Shown here: one piece after another, positions 42,227 to 50,059 of the stretch | Position numbering within the stretch: the first letter of the stretch is position 1 | Layout: every line of letters starts with the position of its first letter | Source: Rhizobiales bacterium 64-17 | GTDB taxonomy: Bacteria > Pseudomonadota > Alphaproteobacteria > Rhizobiales > Xanthobacteraceae | Direction of reading: 5' to 3' | Length of the DNA stretch: 64,000 nt | Assembly: GCA_001899285.1 (NCBI GenBank) | Contig: MKWA01000010.1 | Location: 62,001-126,000 of the forward strand | The notes under the pieces: model-generated | Told to the model about the DNA's origin: nothing | Databases searched by the model: none | The model's input: only the letters and a program-made list of their open reading frames with translations | Program-made: the position numbers and the translations under genes

Positions 42227-42842
42227 CCACTAGAACAACGCCACCATGAGCAACGTGGCCTTGCAGCCGAATAGGATTGCCGTGCAGCGGCGCCATGGGC
42301 GTAATCGTCAATCGCATCGCAGTGCCGCTCGACTGCACGCGGTAAACTCGCTGCGCGCCTTCGGCGTAACTTTGGGGCACCGGCATCCCATCGGGGCCAA
42401 TCGCAATCGACAGGACCACCATGGCGTCATGCGGAAGCAACGCGATCAAATCGCTCGCGGCTTGGAACACGCGATCATCCGGTTGCGTGGAGAGCATGTC
42501 GCCGGACAATTCGAGCAACACAACTACAGACGCATTGCGGTGCTCGGCGCCAATCGCATCCATGACCAGAGCGAGAAGCGCAACGCCGGTCAACGAGCGC
42601 CGCCAGTCCTTGACCGCGATCAGGCGCTTGACCAGTTCGGGATTGTGCTCGCGCGCGGAGAGCCACAGGGCGAAGCGGTCACGCAACACCGCACCATCGC
42701 CGGGCGTATCGACCAGAGCGAGGATGACCGCGTTGCTGGTCGCGGCTTCCTGGAAGGCGGCTTCATAGGCGACTGCCGCCTGATTATTGCCGTTGTGGCC
42801 CAGGAACAGGTTCGTGACGCCGTTTTGGAGGAGCGGGCGCAT
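42210..42842 (-). CDS. Hypothetical protein, alpha/beta fold
   Basis: 210 residues from ATG 42840-42842, one base after the stop of the upstream gene. Hydrophobic strands alternate with helices (SNAVILALVDTPGDGA, VALLALVMDAIGAEHRNASVVVLLELSG, DAMVVLSIAIGPDG) as in a Rossmann-like fold, but without nucleotide-binding motifs. The C-terminus ends in acidic residues. Unknown function. The longer frame to 43,034 is antisense-type translation of a GC-rich region and is not used. Confidence 0.6.
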   Translation of the reverse strand: MRPLLQNGVTNLFLGHNGNNQAAVAYEAAFQEAATSNAVILALVDTPGDGAVLRDRFALWLSAREHNPELVKRLIAVKDWRRSLTGVALLALVMDAIGAEHRNASVVVLLELSGDMLSTQPDDRVFQAASDLIALLPHDAMVVLSIAIGPDGMPVPQSYAEGAQRVYRVQSSGTAMRLTITPMAPLHGNPIRLQGHVAHGGVVLVDDDDA

Positions 42843-42843
42843 G

Positions 42844-43677
42844 TCACGACATCCTGCGCTTGCCGAGGCCAGCCATGACGTGCGAGGCATCGACGTGAGG
42901 TAGCGCCGTCTCAGCCTGCGGTTCGGCTTTCGGCGTCTCGGCCTTGGGGCGCTCGACTTTCTGCGGCGACGCGACCGGCTGCGCTTTGAGCCCTTCCGCA
43001 CGTCGCACCAGATAATCGTTAGCTTCGGTCGCAACCTCGACCAGCGGCTTCAACTTGTTCGGGTTGCCAGCAAGCATGAGCACGCGGGCGCCGGGGAACG
43101 GAGGCGGCGCACTGCCATCAAGCGGAGGCGGCGCACTCAGCCGCCACAGCTCCTGCTCGACCATGGACGTGACATCGTTGCGTCCGAGCAAGAGGCCACC
43201 GATGTGCTGCCCGAGATCGGGCTGCCACAGCATGACGTTGGCGTTCAGATCGTGGTGCTCGCGCCAACCCTCGACCGCGAGGGCAATACCGTCCGCGATC
43301 TTCTTCATCGCCGCCTGCCGCTTCGCGGCGAAATCCCTGGCGATGGCAATAGACGCGGAGCCGCGCGTGGCCTTCAACCCCTCCTCGGCTTCGGCCTTGC
43401 GCCGTCCGGCCTCGCGCAACGCGGCAAGGTTCTTTTTCAATTCGCCGTCGATACGCTGCGCTTCCTGGTCGAGCTTTTTGTAGCGGTCGTCATCGTCGAG
43501 CGCGTAGCGGTCGCGCGCTTCCTCGGTATCGGCAAACTTCTTGCGAAGCGTCGTTTGCTTGGCGACCAGCTCGGCCTCGACCTGCACCGCAGCCTGGACA
43601 ATCTTGATGGCCTTCGTCACTTCCGGCGCAACGCTGTCGCCGCCAGTGAAGCTCTTGATCGTGTCGATGATCGGCAT
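42844..43677 (-). CDS. Hypothetical protein with coiled coil and basic low-complexity tail
   Basis: 277 residues from ATG 43675-43677, with AGGAGAGAACC in front; a TTG five codons earlier is not needed. A long helix (about 35-105: QVEAELVAKQTTLRKKFADT, KKLDQEAQRIDGELKKNLAAL) suggests a coiled coil. A globular middle follows (IGGLLLGRNDVTSMVEQELW), and then Pro/Ala/Lys-rich KVERPKAETPKAEPQAETA. No family recognised. It is first in the minus-strand run of terminase-associated genes and faces the excisionase gene. Confidence 0.6.
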   Translation of the reverse strand: MPIIDTIKSFTGGDSVAPEVTKAIKIVQAAVQVEAELVAKQTTLRKKFADTEEARDRYALDDDDRYKKLDQEAQRIDGELKKNLAALREAGRRKAEAEEGLKATRGSASIAIARDFAAKRQAAMKKIADGIALAVEGWREHHDLNANVMLWQPDLGQHIGGLLLGRNDVTSMVEQELWRLSAPPPLDGSAPPPFPGARVLMLAGNPNKLKPLVEVATEANDYLVRRAEGLKAQPVASPQKVERPKAETPKAEPQAETALPHVDASHVMAGLGKRRMS

Positions 43678-43820
43678 GGTTCTCTCCTGCAATTTCGATC
43701 TTGCGGAAATTTTAGTGCGCGGGAGAAACCAGCGTCCAACAAGGACAATTCAAGTGTCCTTTTTTGTCGCCGCGCGATGGCGGGCGCACAATGACGGCAA
43801 GCTACGAAAAGGAGGACACC

Positions 43821-44006
43821 ATGCCGTCCGACATGAAAGGTGCGCTCACCGTCAAGGAATTTTGCGCGCAGTACAAAATCGGCCTCACCAAAGCCTATGA
43901 CATGATCGCCAATGGTGAATTGCGCGCGGTCAAGATCGGCAGCCTCACGCGCCTGCTCGCGAAGGACGTGCTGGCCTGGGAAAAATCCTTAGTGGTTAAG
44001 GATTGA
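43821..44006 (+). CDS. Excisionase/MerR-like helix-turn-helix DNA-binding protein
   Basis: 61 residues from ATG 43821, with AGGAGGACACC upstream. TVKEFCAQYKIGLTKAYDMIANGELRAVKIGSLTRLLAKDVLAWEKS is a full excisionase-family (helix-turn-helix type 17) domain. Such proteins control excision or prophage gene expression. It is divergent from the terminase-associated block and could be the RDF of island 2. It is only 4 bases from the next gene on the same strand. Confidence 0.85.
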   Translation: MPSDMKGALTVKEFCAQYKIGLTKAYDMIANGELRAVKIGSLTRLLAKDVLAWEKSLVVKD

Positions 44007-44010
44007 GGCC

Positions 44011-44274
44011 GTGCCTATCGACCCCAGGTGGCTGCCGCCTAACGCGCGGGAGCCCGAGATTCTGGTGACGTTTCTCAGTGCGCCCGGCACTCCGTTCTTT
44101 GTCGCGCTCTCGCGCGTGCTGGCATGGCGACGGCTTCCCGGCGATCCCTACGCGCAGGTTCGCGTCTATCCGTTTCACTGCAACAATGATCCGACCTATT
44201 GGGGCCATCGCGTCGTAGAGGACGACGATGGCTTCCCGGTGCTGCGCTTTCCTGGGGTCGTGACGCGGAGCTAG
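44011..44274 (+). CDS. Hypothetical protein
   Basis: 87 residues, GTG start 4 bases after the excisionase stop, so the two are probably co-translated. EILVTFLSAPGTPFFVALSRVLAWRRLPG gives a hydrophobic helix-like segment; the rest is polar (CNNDPTYWGHRVVEDDDGFPVL). No family is recognised. The composition suggests a small soluble or peripheral protein. Confidence 0.55.
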   Translation: MPIDPRWLPPNAREPEILVTFLSAPGTPFFVALSRVLAWRRLPGDPYAQVRVYPFHCNNDPTYWGHRVVEDDDGFPVLRFPGVVTRS

Positions 44275-44901
44275 GCGCGTCGCCGGCACATGAGGCTTCG
44301 GCCTGCACGGTGCTCGGCAGCGCAGGTAGGGCAACTTCACACTACTTAACTCGGTTTGAGACGCGGCCCGCGCGCAACGGTGGTTACACAGAAAATTCGT
44401 GTGTGCGCGATTGGCGGGGGTGGCCCCACCCTACCCCCGGTCTTTTCGGGCTCGATCCGAAGGGTTTAAGCCATCGCGCTTGTGGCCTAGCTTGTAGCAT
44501 GGCACTGCATCGACGTTATAAACCCAATAATATCAATATGATAGTGGATCGGTTTAGCGGCTGACGTATCCGCCTAGCTGCCAATGCGAGCCGGTCGAGC
44601 CGGTCGAGCTGGTCGAGATCGAGCCCAGGACCGTCAGAGGGCAGCCGGAATACCCTCTACCTTGCAGGGCTTGCGCAACCGATTTTGTGAGCTGTGCGCC
44701 TTTCGGTCGAGCTGGCAAGGCTCCAGGCGCCCGGCAAAACCCGTGGCACTTGTCGAGCTACGCGCGCGAGGCGGAATGGTCCCACCCATCGCAATCTAGC
44801 CAACCGCTCACTACGTCACCACGCCAACCGTCACCACGCCAATGGGCTGTGACTTATACACTCGCCGTTTTTCCGAGTTCACTTAGCGGGGCTTTGCGCC
44901 C
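44275..44901. other. Non-coding region before the iteron array
   Basis: No convincing gene. It contains a short run of imperfect 9-base repeats (unit like CCGGTCGAG, about 44,590-44,625) and a GC-rich stretch. The region is continuous with the hairpin and iteron-like array that follow, so it may be part of the island 2 origin region. Confidence 0.5.
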
Positions 44902-44923
44902 ATGTCCCCCTATCGGGGGACAT
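44902..44923. repeat. Perfect hairpin beside the iteron array
   Basis: ATGTCCCCC and GGGGGACAT form a perfect 9-base stem with a 4-base loop (TATC). It lies 3 bases before the first copy of the array. It could be a terminator without a U-run, or an origin hairpin. Confidence 0.7.
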
Positions 44924-44925
44924 AC

Positions 44926-45093
44926 ATGAGCGCAGAAATTGCCGAACATGAGCGCAAACATGAGCGCCAACATGAGCGCGAAGGTTGACCGCTGATTTCA
45001 TTGACCTTTTAGGCACGGACATGAGCGCGAATATGAGCGCGAACATGAGCGCGCTCATCAATCCAACATGAGCGCAAACATGAGCGCGCTCAT
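44926..45093. repeat. Iteron-like array of ATGAGCGC repeats
   Basis: Nine direct copies of ATGAGCGC start at 44926, 44948, 44960, 44972, 45021, 45033, 45045, 45068 and 45080. Within each cluster the spacing is exactly 12 bases (consensus AACATGAGCGCA). The copies at 45,045 and 45,080 extend into the 14-base perfect palindrome ATGAGCGCGCTCAT. An A+T-rich tract (about 45,106-45,136) adjoins. This layout suits an origin or a multi-site operator. The 12-base period also allows a Met-Ser-Ala-Asn coding repeat, but the frame stops after the cluster. Confidence 0.75.
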
Positions 45094-45136
45094 GCAGGAA
45101 CAATGAGACAAAAATCGAAATTCTGATTTTGTACTT

Positions 45137-45364
45137 TTATTGCGCGAGAGGCAGCCCGGCATCTAGCAAGGCATCCTCTCGCTGCTTCGCCGTGCGCCGC
45201 TCAAGCCGGGCAATGCGCCGCGACCGTCGCCGGTCCTCGCGGGCTGCAACGCGCTGCGGCTGCCAGTAATAGCGGCGGGAGGCTTCGCGCTGTAACTGCC
45301 TGCGCCGCTCCTCGCGTTGCTCGGTCGATCTGATCCGCACGGGCTCTCTCCTCGACGACATCAT
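45137..45364 (-). CDS. Small Arg-rich hypothetical protein
   Basis: 75 residues, very basic with alternating Arg and Glu (EQREERRRQLQREASRRYYWQ, RRIARLERRTAKQREDALL), so probably a helix or coiled coil. Either of two adjacent Met codons could start it. No family. It lies between the iteron array and the divergent 97-residue gene; it could be a nucleic-acid-binding accessory, which is inference from charge. Confidence 0.45.
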   Translation of the reverse strand: MMSSRREPVRIRSTEQREERRRQLQREASRRYYWQPQRVAAREDRRRSRRIARLERRTAKQREDALLDAGLPLAQ

Positions 45365-45493
45365 AGCACACCACGCGGATCGTCCCCACCACTTGGCGAC
45401 ATAAGCCTTAATTCACCATGCCGAGCGATCAAGCTTGTCCGCGCATCGGTCCGCTTCTTATGTAAGACATGTTCTTACAATGGAGGCGATCTA

Positions 45494-45787
45494 ATGAGCA
45501 TGTTCAACAAGCGGCACTATCAGGCGGTCGCGGAGGCGATGCAAGAAGCTGTGCGGGACATCCGCGCCAAGGAGCCGAAGTGCAACGCCACCGACATCGT
45601 TGACGGCGTGAACTACGCGATTGACCACCTGTGCGAGACGTTCATTCGCGACAATTCCAGCTTTAGGCCCGAGCTATTCCGTGCGGCGTGTGAGCCCGGC
45701 GCCAACGTGCGGGCTCGCACGGTCGAAGGCGCAGCCAAGGGACCGTTGACCGCTCGCCTTGCCGCTTTGCGGGAGGCTACACGATGA
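45494..45787 (+). CDS. Hypothetical protein
   Basis: 97 residues from ATG 45494, preceded by TGGAGGCGATCTA. FNKRHYQAVAEAMQEAVRDIRAKEP and TDIVDGVNYAIDHLCETFIRDNSSFRPELFRAAC suggest helices; similar small proteins occur in phage-like elements of alphaproteobacteria, but I cannot name a family. Its stop overlaps the start of the next gene as ATGA. It begins a compact plus-strand run. Confidence 0.7.
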   Translation: MSMFNKRHYQAVAEAMQEAVRDIRAKEPKCNATDIVDGVNYAIDHLCETFIRDNSSFRPELFRAACEPGANVRARTVEGAAKGPLTARLAALREATR

Positions 45788-45951
45788 TCCGGCTTATTGA
45801 ACAACATGGTGCAATCGAAATCTGGCAAGTGGACGGCGAGTTCTATGTTTACGGCGTTACCGACAGTGGTGATCCGCGCGTTTGCCCATCGCTCGGAATG
45901 GCCCGCGAGGTAGCTGCGCAGCCCGCCCCGATGCGGGAGGCGCAGTCATGA
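45784..45951 (+). CDS. Small hypothetical protein (55 residues)
   Basis: 55 residues, ATG 45784 to TGA 45951: IRLIEQHGAIEIWQVDGEFYVYGVTDSGDP then a Pro/Ala-rich tail. It overlaps the upstream stop by 4 bases and the downstream start by 4 bases (ATGA at both ends), a strong sign of a coupled gene trio. The beta-hairpin-like pattern suggests a small fold. No family recognised. Confidence 0.6.
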   Translation: MIRLIEQHGAIEIWQVDGEFYVYGVTDSGDPRVCPSLGMAREVAAQPAPMREAQS

Positions 45952-46430
45952 AAGAGCATGGCCCCGAGTACAACGTCACGTCGCCCGCGCTTGTGCGCTT
46001 CCGCAAACTTGCGAACGGCAGAACGCTCACGCGCGAGGAGCGGCAAGCCTACGGCGCCGCAGTCGAGGCGGCAGTGCTGGCAGCGCAGCGGCGCCAGCTA
46101 CGTTCCGCAGCCGAGCCCGAACATCGTCCTAACTGCGCTTCGCGGTCGTGGCCCAATAAGCCGGGCGAGGTAGGCGAAGTGATACGGCGCCAGCAACGGG
46201 CAGCATTGGCCCGCTGTGCCGAGCAAGAGCGGCGCGCTCGCACTCCCGATCAATGGGAGAAGATGTATCGCGAGGCGATGCCCGAGGGCTTTGTGCCTTC
46301 ATGGGAGCGCGAAGCCGCAGCCGAACGTGAGGCGATGGCGGAGGCGCAAGCGATAGCCGAGCGCGTCATGGCGGGCGGGCCGATCTTCCCCGAGCCGATT
46401 GCAGAGAAGGCGTTGCCATGTGCTGCATAG
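45948..46430 (+). CDS. Hypothetical charged helical protein
   Basis: 160 residues from ATG 45948, overlapping the previous stop (ATGA). The protein is rich in Glu, Arg and Ala with helices such as LTREERQAYGAAVEAAVLAAQ and REREAMAEAQAIAERVM-like runs. No enzyme motif is seen. It is the last gene of the trio 45,494-46,430; its end faces a small membrane protein gene on the other strand. Confidence 0.6.
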   Translation: MKEHGPEYNVTSPALVRFRKLANGRTLTREERQAYGAAVEAAVLAAQRRQLRSAAEPEHRPNCASRSWPNKPGEVGEVIRRQQRAALARCAEQERRARTPDQWEKMYREAMPEGFVPSWEREAAAEREAMAEAQAIAERVMAGGPIFPEPIAEKALPCAA

Positions 46431-46468
46431 ACCACGGCACAGTGATGGCGATCTAGCAGCCAAGCGCG

Positions 46469-46618
46469 TCAGCGAAGCATGTACCAGATCGCCGCAGCGA
46501 CGATGACGACTATCGCAACACTGGCAATCGCTCGCCAGTCGTAACGCTCGCGCCAAGGCAACGCTTTCCAGCGTTCATGCGCCTCGCGCTCGTAAGCGTC
46601 CCATGCCCGCCAGCCCAT
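46469..46618 (-). CDS. Small membrane protein (49 residues)
   Basis: 49 residues, ATG 46616-46618 to TGA 46469. A charged amphipathic half (DAYEREAHERWKALPWRERY) precedes one hydrophobic helix (AIASVAIVVIVAAAIWYML). GAGG lies six bases before the ATG. It starts 8 bases after the stop of the zinc-ribbon gene on the same strand. No family is recognised. Confidence 0.5.
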   Translation of the reverse strand: MGWRAWDAYEREAHERWKALPWRERYDWRAIASVAIVVIVAAAIWYMLR

Positions 46619-46625
46619 ATGCGCC

Positions 46626-46985
46626 TCAGATCGAGGGATGTGCCGCCAAGGCTACTATGCGCGGGCGCCCGTGACCATTGCATCGCGGGCAGCGCACATC
46701 GCGCAAGACAATGCGGATAGATGCATCCGGGTCGCGTGGCTTGACCCGCAAATCTAGATCGGTGATGCCGCCGCAGCTCTCACACAGGACTACAAGCCAA
46801 GGGTGACGGGCGGCAAGCGCGGTTCCGATTGTCGGCCAGAAGCCGGCGCTACTCTTGGCCGAAAGCCGCGCATTGAAGTGGCGCACGACTAGCAGGGCGT
46901 CTTGCTCCTCAGCCCGAGCGCGCCGCATCCGCTCGACCAGTTCGACCATTTCATGTGTGCGCGGACGGCGGTATTGCTCTGGCAC
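46626..46985 (-). CDS. Zinc-ribbon hypothetical protein
   Basis: 119 residues. Two CxxC pairs, CESCGG (about 68-73) and CPRCNGHG (about 99-106), form a zinc ribbon like that of small rhizobial proteins with similar layout. The N-terminal half is helical (RTHEMVELVERMRRARAEEQDALL). It could bind DNA or act as an adaptor; no activity is known. It starts 10 bases after the restriction nuclease stop and may be co-transcribed with it. Confidence 0.65.
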   Translation of the reverse strand: MPEQYRRPRTHEMVELVERMRRARAEEQDALLVVRHFNARLSAKSSAGFWPTIGTALAARHPWLVVLCESCGGITDLDLRVKPRDPDASIRIVLRDVRCPRCNGHGRPRIVALAAHPSI

Positions 46986-46995
46986 GGGCGCACCA

Positions 46996-48003
46996 TCAGA
47001 GTGGGAACAACGGCAGGTCGTTTAGAATTGTCTGCGCGCACTCCACCGGCCGTTCGGCCAGATAGGTTGATGTCACTGCCTTCGTCGGCTCACCGCCGCG
47101 CATGAGTGACACAAGCGACGCGGCGTTGTAGTGCCCTTCAACGTCCGCGCCTTCAAACGAGCCCATGTGAACATGGAAACGGAAGGCGGCGCCGCGCAGC
47201 ACTTCCTCAATCAGATATTTCAGCACGTTCGCTTCAAAGAGCGGCTGATAGAGACGGTCGCTGCGAGTCGTGCGCTTAACTGCAATCGCGAAAAGGAATG
47301 AGCGGCCTTCCAACGTGCCTTCCAGTTTTTCGTGCGTTTTCTCCAGGATCAGGCGCGCTTGTTCTCCCAGGTTGGGAAGCGGGTCCAGGAACGGCGCAAA
47401 CTCTGGCGGCATAGGATCAGGAATGCGGATGCCCACGATGTCCGGCGATGACAGTCCTAGCTCCATCCCCCGCAGCTTCAGTGCTTGCTCGTGCGCCTGA
47501 ATGCGCGTCCTCACTTCGCTCTTGAACAAGCGCGTCGTGTCGTATCCGCGTGGCAGCTTCAAAATCGCCGCCTTTCGCGACGGGGTTGCGACAGTGCCGT
47601 TCGGTGTCGTGAACACCTTGGACGGCCACGGCAGCCCGTCCATGAATTTGTTCCAGGCAGCAAACGCATTCCAGATGGCGCCGGCTTCCATCAGCTCGAA
47701 AACATCGCCCTCGACTTTCGCGAGTGCTGAGCCGCTGAAAGCAAATCCTGCCCCGTACAACACTGACAATGCGCCATGCGCGTTGGAGCGGAATTGGCCC
47801 AGGTATTCGCCAAAGGTACGCGTTGGATCAGGATCATTATCGGTGCCAGGCATGAAGTCGCCAAACGTGCATTGCATGGCGACGCTTTGTTTGAGACGGA
47901 AGTCGGTGTTGCGGCCCCTCACCCGGTTCACGCGCCGGTCCTCAACGCAAGTGCCATACGGGCACGCGGGGCAGACTGTCGCTTGATTGAACTGGAACGG
48001 CAT
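46996..48003 (-). CDS. Type II restriction endonuclease, NgoMIV/Cfr10I/Bse634I-like
   Basis: 335 residues. The catalytic pattern of the NgoMIV/Cfr10I/Bse634I group is visible: SSPDIVG (D188), then FAIAVKRTTRSDR with K243 and E257 in LFEANVLKY, exactly 14 residues apart as in that family. RSDR after the Lys is also typical. The family cuts CCGG-centred sites (GCCGGC, RCCGGY), and a C5-cytosine methylase lies next door. The N-terminus has an extra Cys-rich segment (CPACPYGTC). It overlaps the controller gene by one base (TAATG), as in controller-regulated systems. The exact site is not readable from sequence. Confidence 0.72.
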   Translation of the reverse strand: MPFQFNQATVCPACPYGTCVEDRRVNRVRGRNTDFRLKQSVAMQCTFGDFMPGTDNDPDPTRTFGEYLGQFRSNAHGALSVLYGAGFAFSGSALAKVEGDVFELMEAGAIWNAFAAWNKFMDGLPWPSKVFTTPNGTVATPSRKAAILKLPRGYDTTRLFKSEVRTRIQAHEQALKLRGMELGLSSPDIVGIRIPDPMPPEFAPFLDPLPNLGEQARLILEKTHEKLEGTLEGRSFLFAIAVKRTTRSDRLYQPLFEANVLKYLIEEVLRGAAFRFHVHMGSFEGADVEGHYNAASLVSLMRGGEPTKAVTSTYLAERPVECAQTILNDLPLFPL

Positions 48004-48245
48004 TATGAGGCCCCGCCTTTCCCGCGCGACAGCTCGCGCGCAGTGGCGAAGATCACGTCCAGGTCCACTCCGAGCGCAGTGGATAACCTCTGTAGAACAT
48101 CGAGCGTGGGGTTGCGCCGACCCCGCTCTATGCCGCTCACATATGTACGGTCGAGCCCGGCACGGTCGGCTAGGTCCTCTTGGCTCAGACGGACTAGCTC
48201 ACGGTGCTTACGAACTGCGGGTCCAAAATGCTTGGCAAGGTTCAC
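48003..48245 (-). CDS. Restriction-modification controller (C) protein, XRE family
   Basis: 80 residues: VRKHRELVRLSQEDLADRAGLDRTYVSGIERGRRNPTLDVLQRLSTALG is a full helix-turn-helix of the type found in C proteins. It overlaps the nuclease start (TAATG) and is divergent from the methylase, so it is the expected timing regulator: it represses its own/R promoter at high level and lets methylase build up first. Inverted repeats lie in the 160-base divergent region. Confidence 0.88.
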   Translation of the reverse strand: MNLAKHFGPAVRKHRELVRLSQEDLADRAGLDRTYVSGIERGRRNPTLDVLQRLSTALGVDLDVIFATARELSRGKGGAS

Positions 48246-48262
48246 GCGCCCAAGCTAATCGA

Positions 48263-48297
48263 GTCCGTGACTACCCATCCACGGACCCACAGTCACG
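48263..48297. promoter_or_regulatory. Candidate C-box operators in the R-M divergent promoter region
   Basis: Two overlapping inverted repeats: GTCCGTG (48,263-48,269) with CACGGAC (48,280-48,286), and CGTGACT (48,266-48,272) with AGTCACG (48,291-48,297). They sit 18-52 bases before the controller start codon, where C-protein dimers usually bind. Binding is inferred. Confidence 0.5.
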
Positions 48298-48405
48298 GGT
48301 CTGTTTTCCCCTAACTACTTGGTCCTTGACGCGGATTCGCGGCTCAGGTAGGTCTTTGTTCATGATTTGGTCGTAGCTAATGAGTCACATGTTGGAGGCG
48401 GGGCT

Positions 48406-49647
48406 ATGGGCCAACTGACTGCGGTATCGCTCTTTGCCGGCTGTGGTGGCTTTTGCGAGGGTATCGAGCTGGCCGGCTTCAAGATCAAATGCGCAGTCGA
48501 GCTAGACCGCTTCGCAGCGGAAACCTACCGGCACAACTTCCCCAAGACGCCGCTCTTTGAAGGTGACGTGGCCACCTTCCTGAACACACGCGGCGCCGAT
48601 CACGTCAAGCAATACGGGCTCGCCAACGTCGATCTCGTTTTCGGCGGGCCGCCCTGCCAGGGCTACAGCCAAATCGGCACTCGCGATTTGCATGATCCGC
48701 GCAACCGCTTGTTCGAAGAATTTGCGCGCGTCGTCGCGACGCTGAAGCCCAAGCTTTTCCTCATGGAGAATGTGCCGAACTTGCTCTTGCTGAACAAAGG
48801 GCACTTCCGCGATTTGATCCTTGAGGAATTTGCGCGCATTGGCTACCGCAACACGACATACCTAAAGGTGACGGCCAGCGACTTTGGCGTTCCCCAGGTG
48901 CGCCAGCGCGTCGTGTTTGTTGGCATCCGTGACGGGCTCGCGCTTGACGGCGAACTGCGCGAGTTTTGCCAAGGGCTTTTGAATACGCGGAAGCGTTCTG
49001 AGCCGTTCACGGTCAAAGATGCGATTAGCGACTTGCCGTCAAGCGTGGTGCCGAGCGGCGAAGTCATGCCGTACCCAAACAAGGGCCGCGCGCTATCTGA
49101 ATTTCAGAAAATGATGCGGCTCGACACGCACGCGGCGCCGTACCGCTTGGCCGCGAAATGGCGGCGCGGGCACGGTAAGGAAAAGCCCGTGCTTCACAAT
49201 CACCACACGAAAGAAATTCTGGAACGCCGCGCGCACCTGATCTCATTCCTTAAGCCGGGCGAAAAAGCCGATAGCCTGCCGAAAAGAATTTGGAATGGTA
49301 AGCGTCCTGAAAAGTGGCGGCGTTTACATCCTGATCTGCCGTCCTACACGATACTCGCACAGATGCACCGTGACTTAAGTGAGTGGGTGCATCCGCGCCT
49401 GAGCCGCTGGATTACTGTCCGCGAAGCCGCGCGCCTTCAATCGTTTCACGATGGCTTTGTTTTTGTCGGGAGCGAGTGGCAGCAATTGAAGCAAATCGGC
49501 AATGCGGTCCCGCCACTCTTGGCCTATGCGTTGGGCCTGATGGCTAAGGGCACGCTACGGAAATTGAAAAACGCGACGGCCAAGCACAAGCTGGCGACGC
49601 CTACGCGGCGCGATTTGCTGGTGGAGTACGTACAGCCTGCCGCTTAG
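48406..49647 (+). CDS. DNA (cytosine-5-)-methyltransferase
   Basis: 413 residues from ATG 48406 (GGAGG nine bases before). All C5-methylase blocks are present: FAGCGGFCEG (motif I), VELDRFA (II), GGPPCQGYSQ (motif IV, catalytic C84), MENVPN (VI), QVRQRVVFVG (VIII) and QIGNAVPPLLA (X). The variable target-recognition region (about 180-330) is long. It protects the host against the nuclease encoded divergently. Its 3' end overlaps the convergent vsr gene by 47 bases. Confidence 0.96.
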   Translation: MGQLTAVSLFAGCGGFCEGIELAGFKIKCAVELDRFAAETYRHNFPKTPLFEGDVATFLNTRGADHVKQYGLANVDLVFGGPPCQGYSQIGTRDLHDPRNRLFEEFARVVATLKPKLFLMENVPNLLLLNKGHFRDLILEEFARIGYRNTTYLKVTASDFGVPQVRQRVVFVGIRDGLALDGELREFCQGLLNTRKRSEPFTVKDAISDLPSSVVPSGEVMPYPNKGRALSEFQKMMRLDTHAAPYRLAAKWRRGHGKEKPVLHNHHTKEILERRAHLISFLKPGEKADSLPKRIWNGKRPEKWRRLHPDLPSYTILAQMHRDLSEWVHPRLSRWITVREAARLQSFHDGFVFVGSEWQQLKQIGNAVPPLLAYALGLMAKGTLRKLKNATAKHKLATPTRRDLLVEYVQPAA

Positions 49648-50059
49648 GCGCGTTCTTAATCCGGGTGGCGAGACGCTTCAGCGTTACCGGCGACTGTAGC
49701 TGGCACTCCCAAACCGTAAGGACCTTCCACCCGTCAGCTTCAAGCGCGCTCTCATTGCGTGCATCGCGCTCGCGGTTCTTTCGGACCTTTTCAATCCAGA
49801 ATGCCGAGTTTGACTTGACTGCGCGCGTGCCATCTACACAGCGTTCGCAGCCGTGCCAGAAACAGCCGTGAACAAAGACACAAATCCGGCGCGACGGAAA
49901 CACTAGATCAGGCTTGCCCGGCAGTCCGCTCTTGTGGAGTCGGAAGCGCAAGCCCGCGCTATGCAGGTAACGGCGGACTTTCAGCTCAGGCGTCGTGTTG
50001 CGGCTGCGAATGTTCGCCATTATGGCGCTGCGCCGCTCGGGCGAAACGGTATCGGCCAC
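49601..50059 (-). CDS. vsr: Very short patch repair endonuclease (Vsr)
   Basis: 152 residues. IRSRNTTPELKVRRYLHSAGLRFR, GKPDLVFPSRRICVFVHGCFWHGC (D51, H64, H69) and NESALEADGWKVLTVWECQL are the Vsr signature; the zinc-binding Cys/His cluster is complete. Vsr nicks T:G mismatches that arise when 5-methylcytosine deaminates, so it fits beside a C5-methylase. The gene is convergent with the methylase and their coding ends overlap by 47 bases. Confidence 0.95.
   Translation of the reverse strand: MADTVSPERRSAIMANIRSRNTTPELKVRRYLHSAGLRFRLHKSGLPGKPDLVFPSRRICVFVHGCFWHGCERCVDGTRAVKSNSAFWIEKVRKNRERDARNESALEADGWKVLTVWECQLQSPVTLKRLATRIKNAPKRQAVRTPPANRAA

Noticed and set aside
42842-43034. N-terminal extension of the 210-residue gene
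   Set aside because: The extension is Arg/Ser-rich antisense-like sequence inside the upstream gene; the ATG one base after that gene's stop is the natural start.
44926-45093. Short regularly spaced repeats as a CRISPR array
   Set aside because: Repeats are 8-12 bases with 4-base gaps; no repeat-spacer structure of 28-40 bases and no cas genes.
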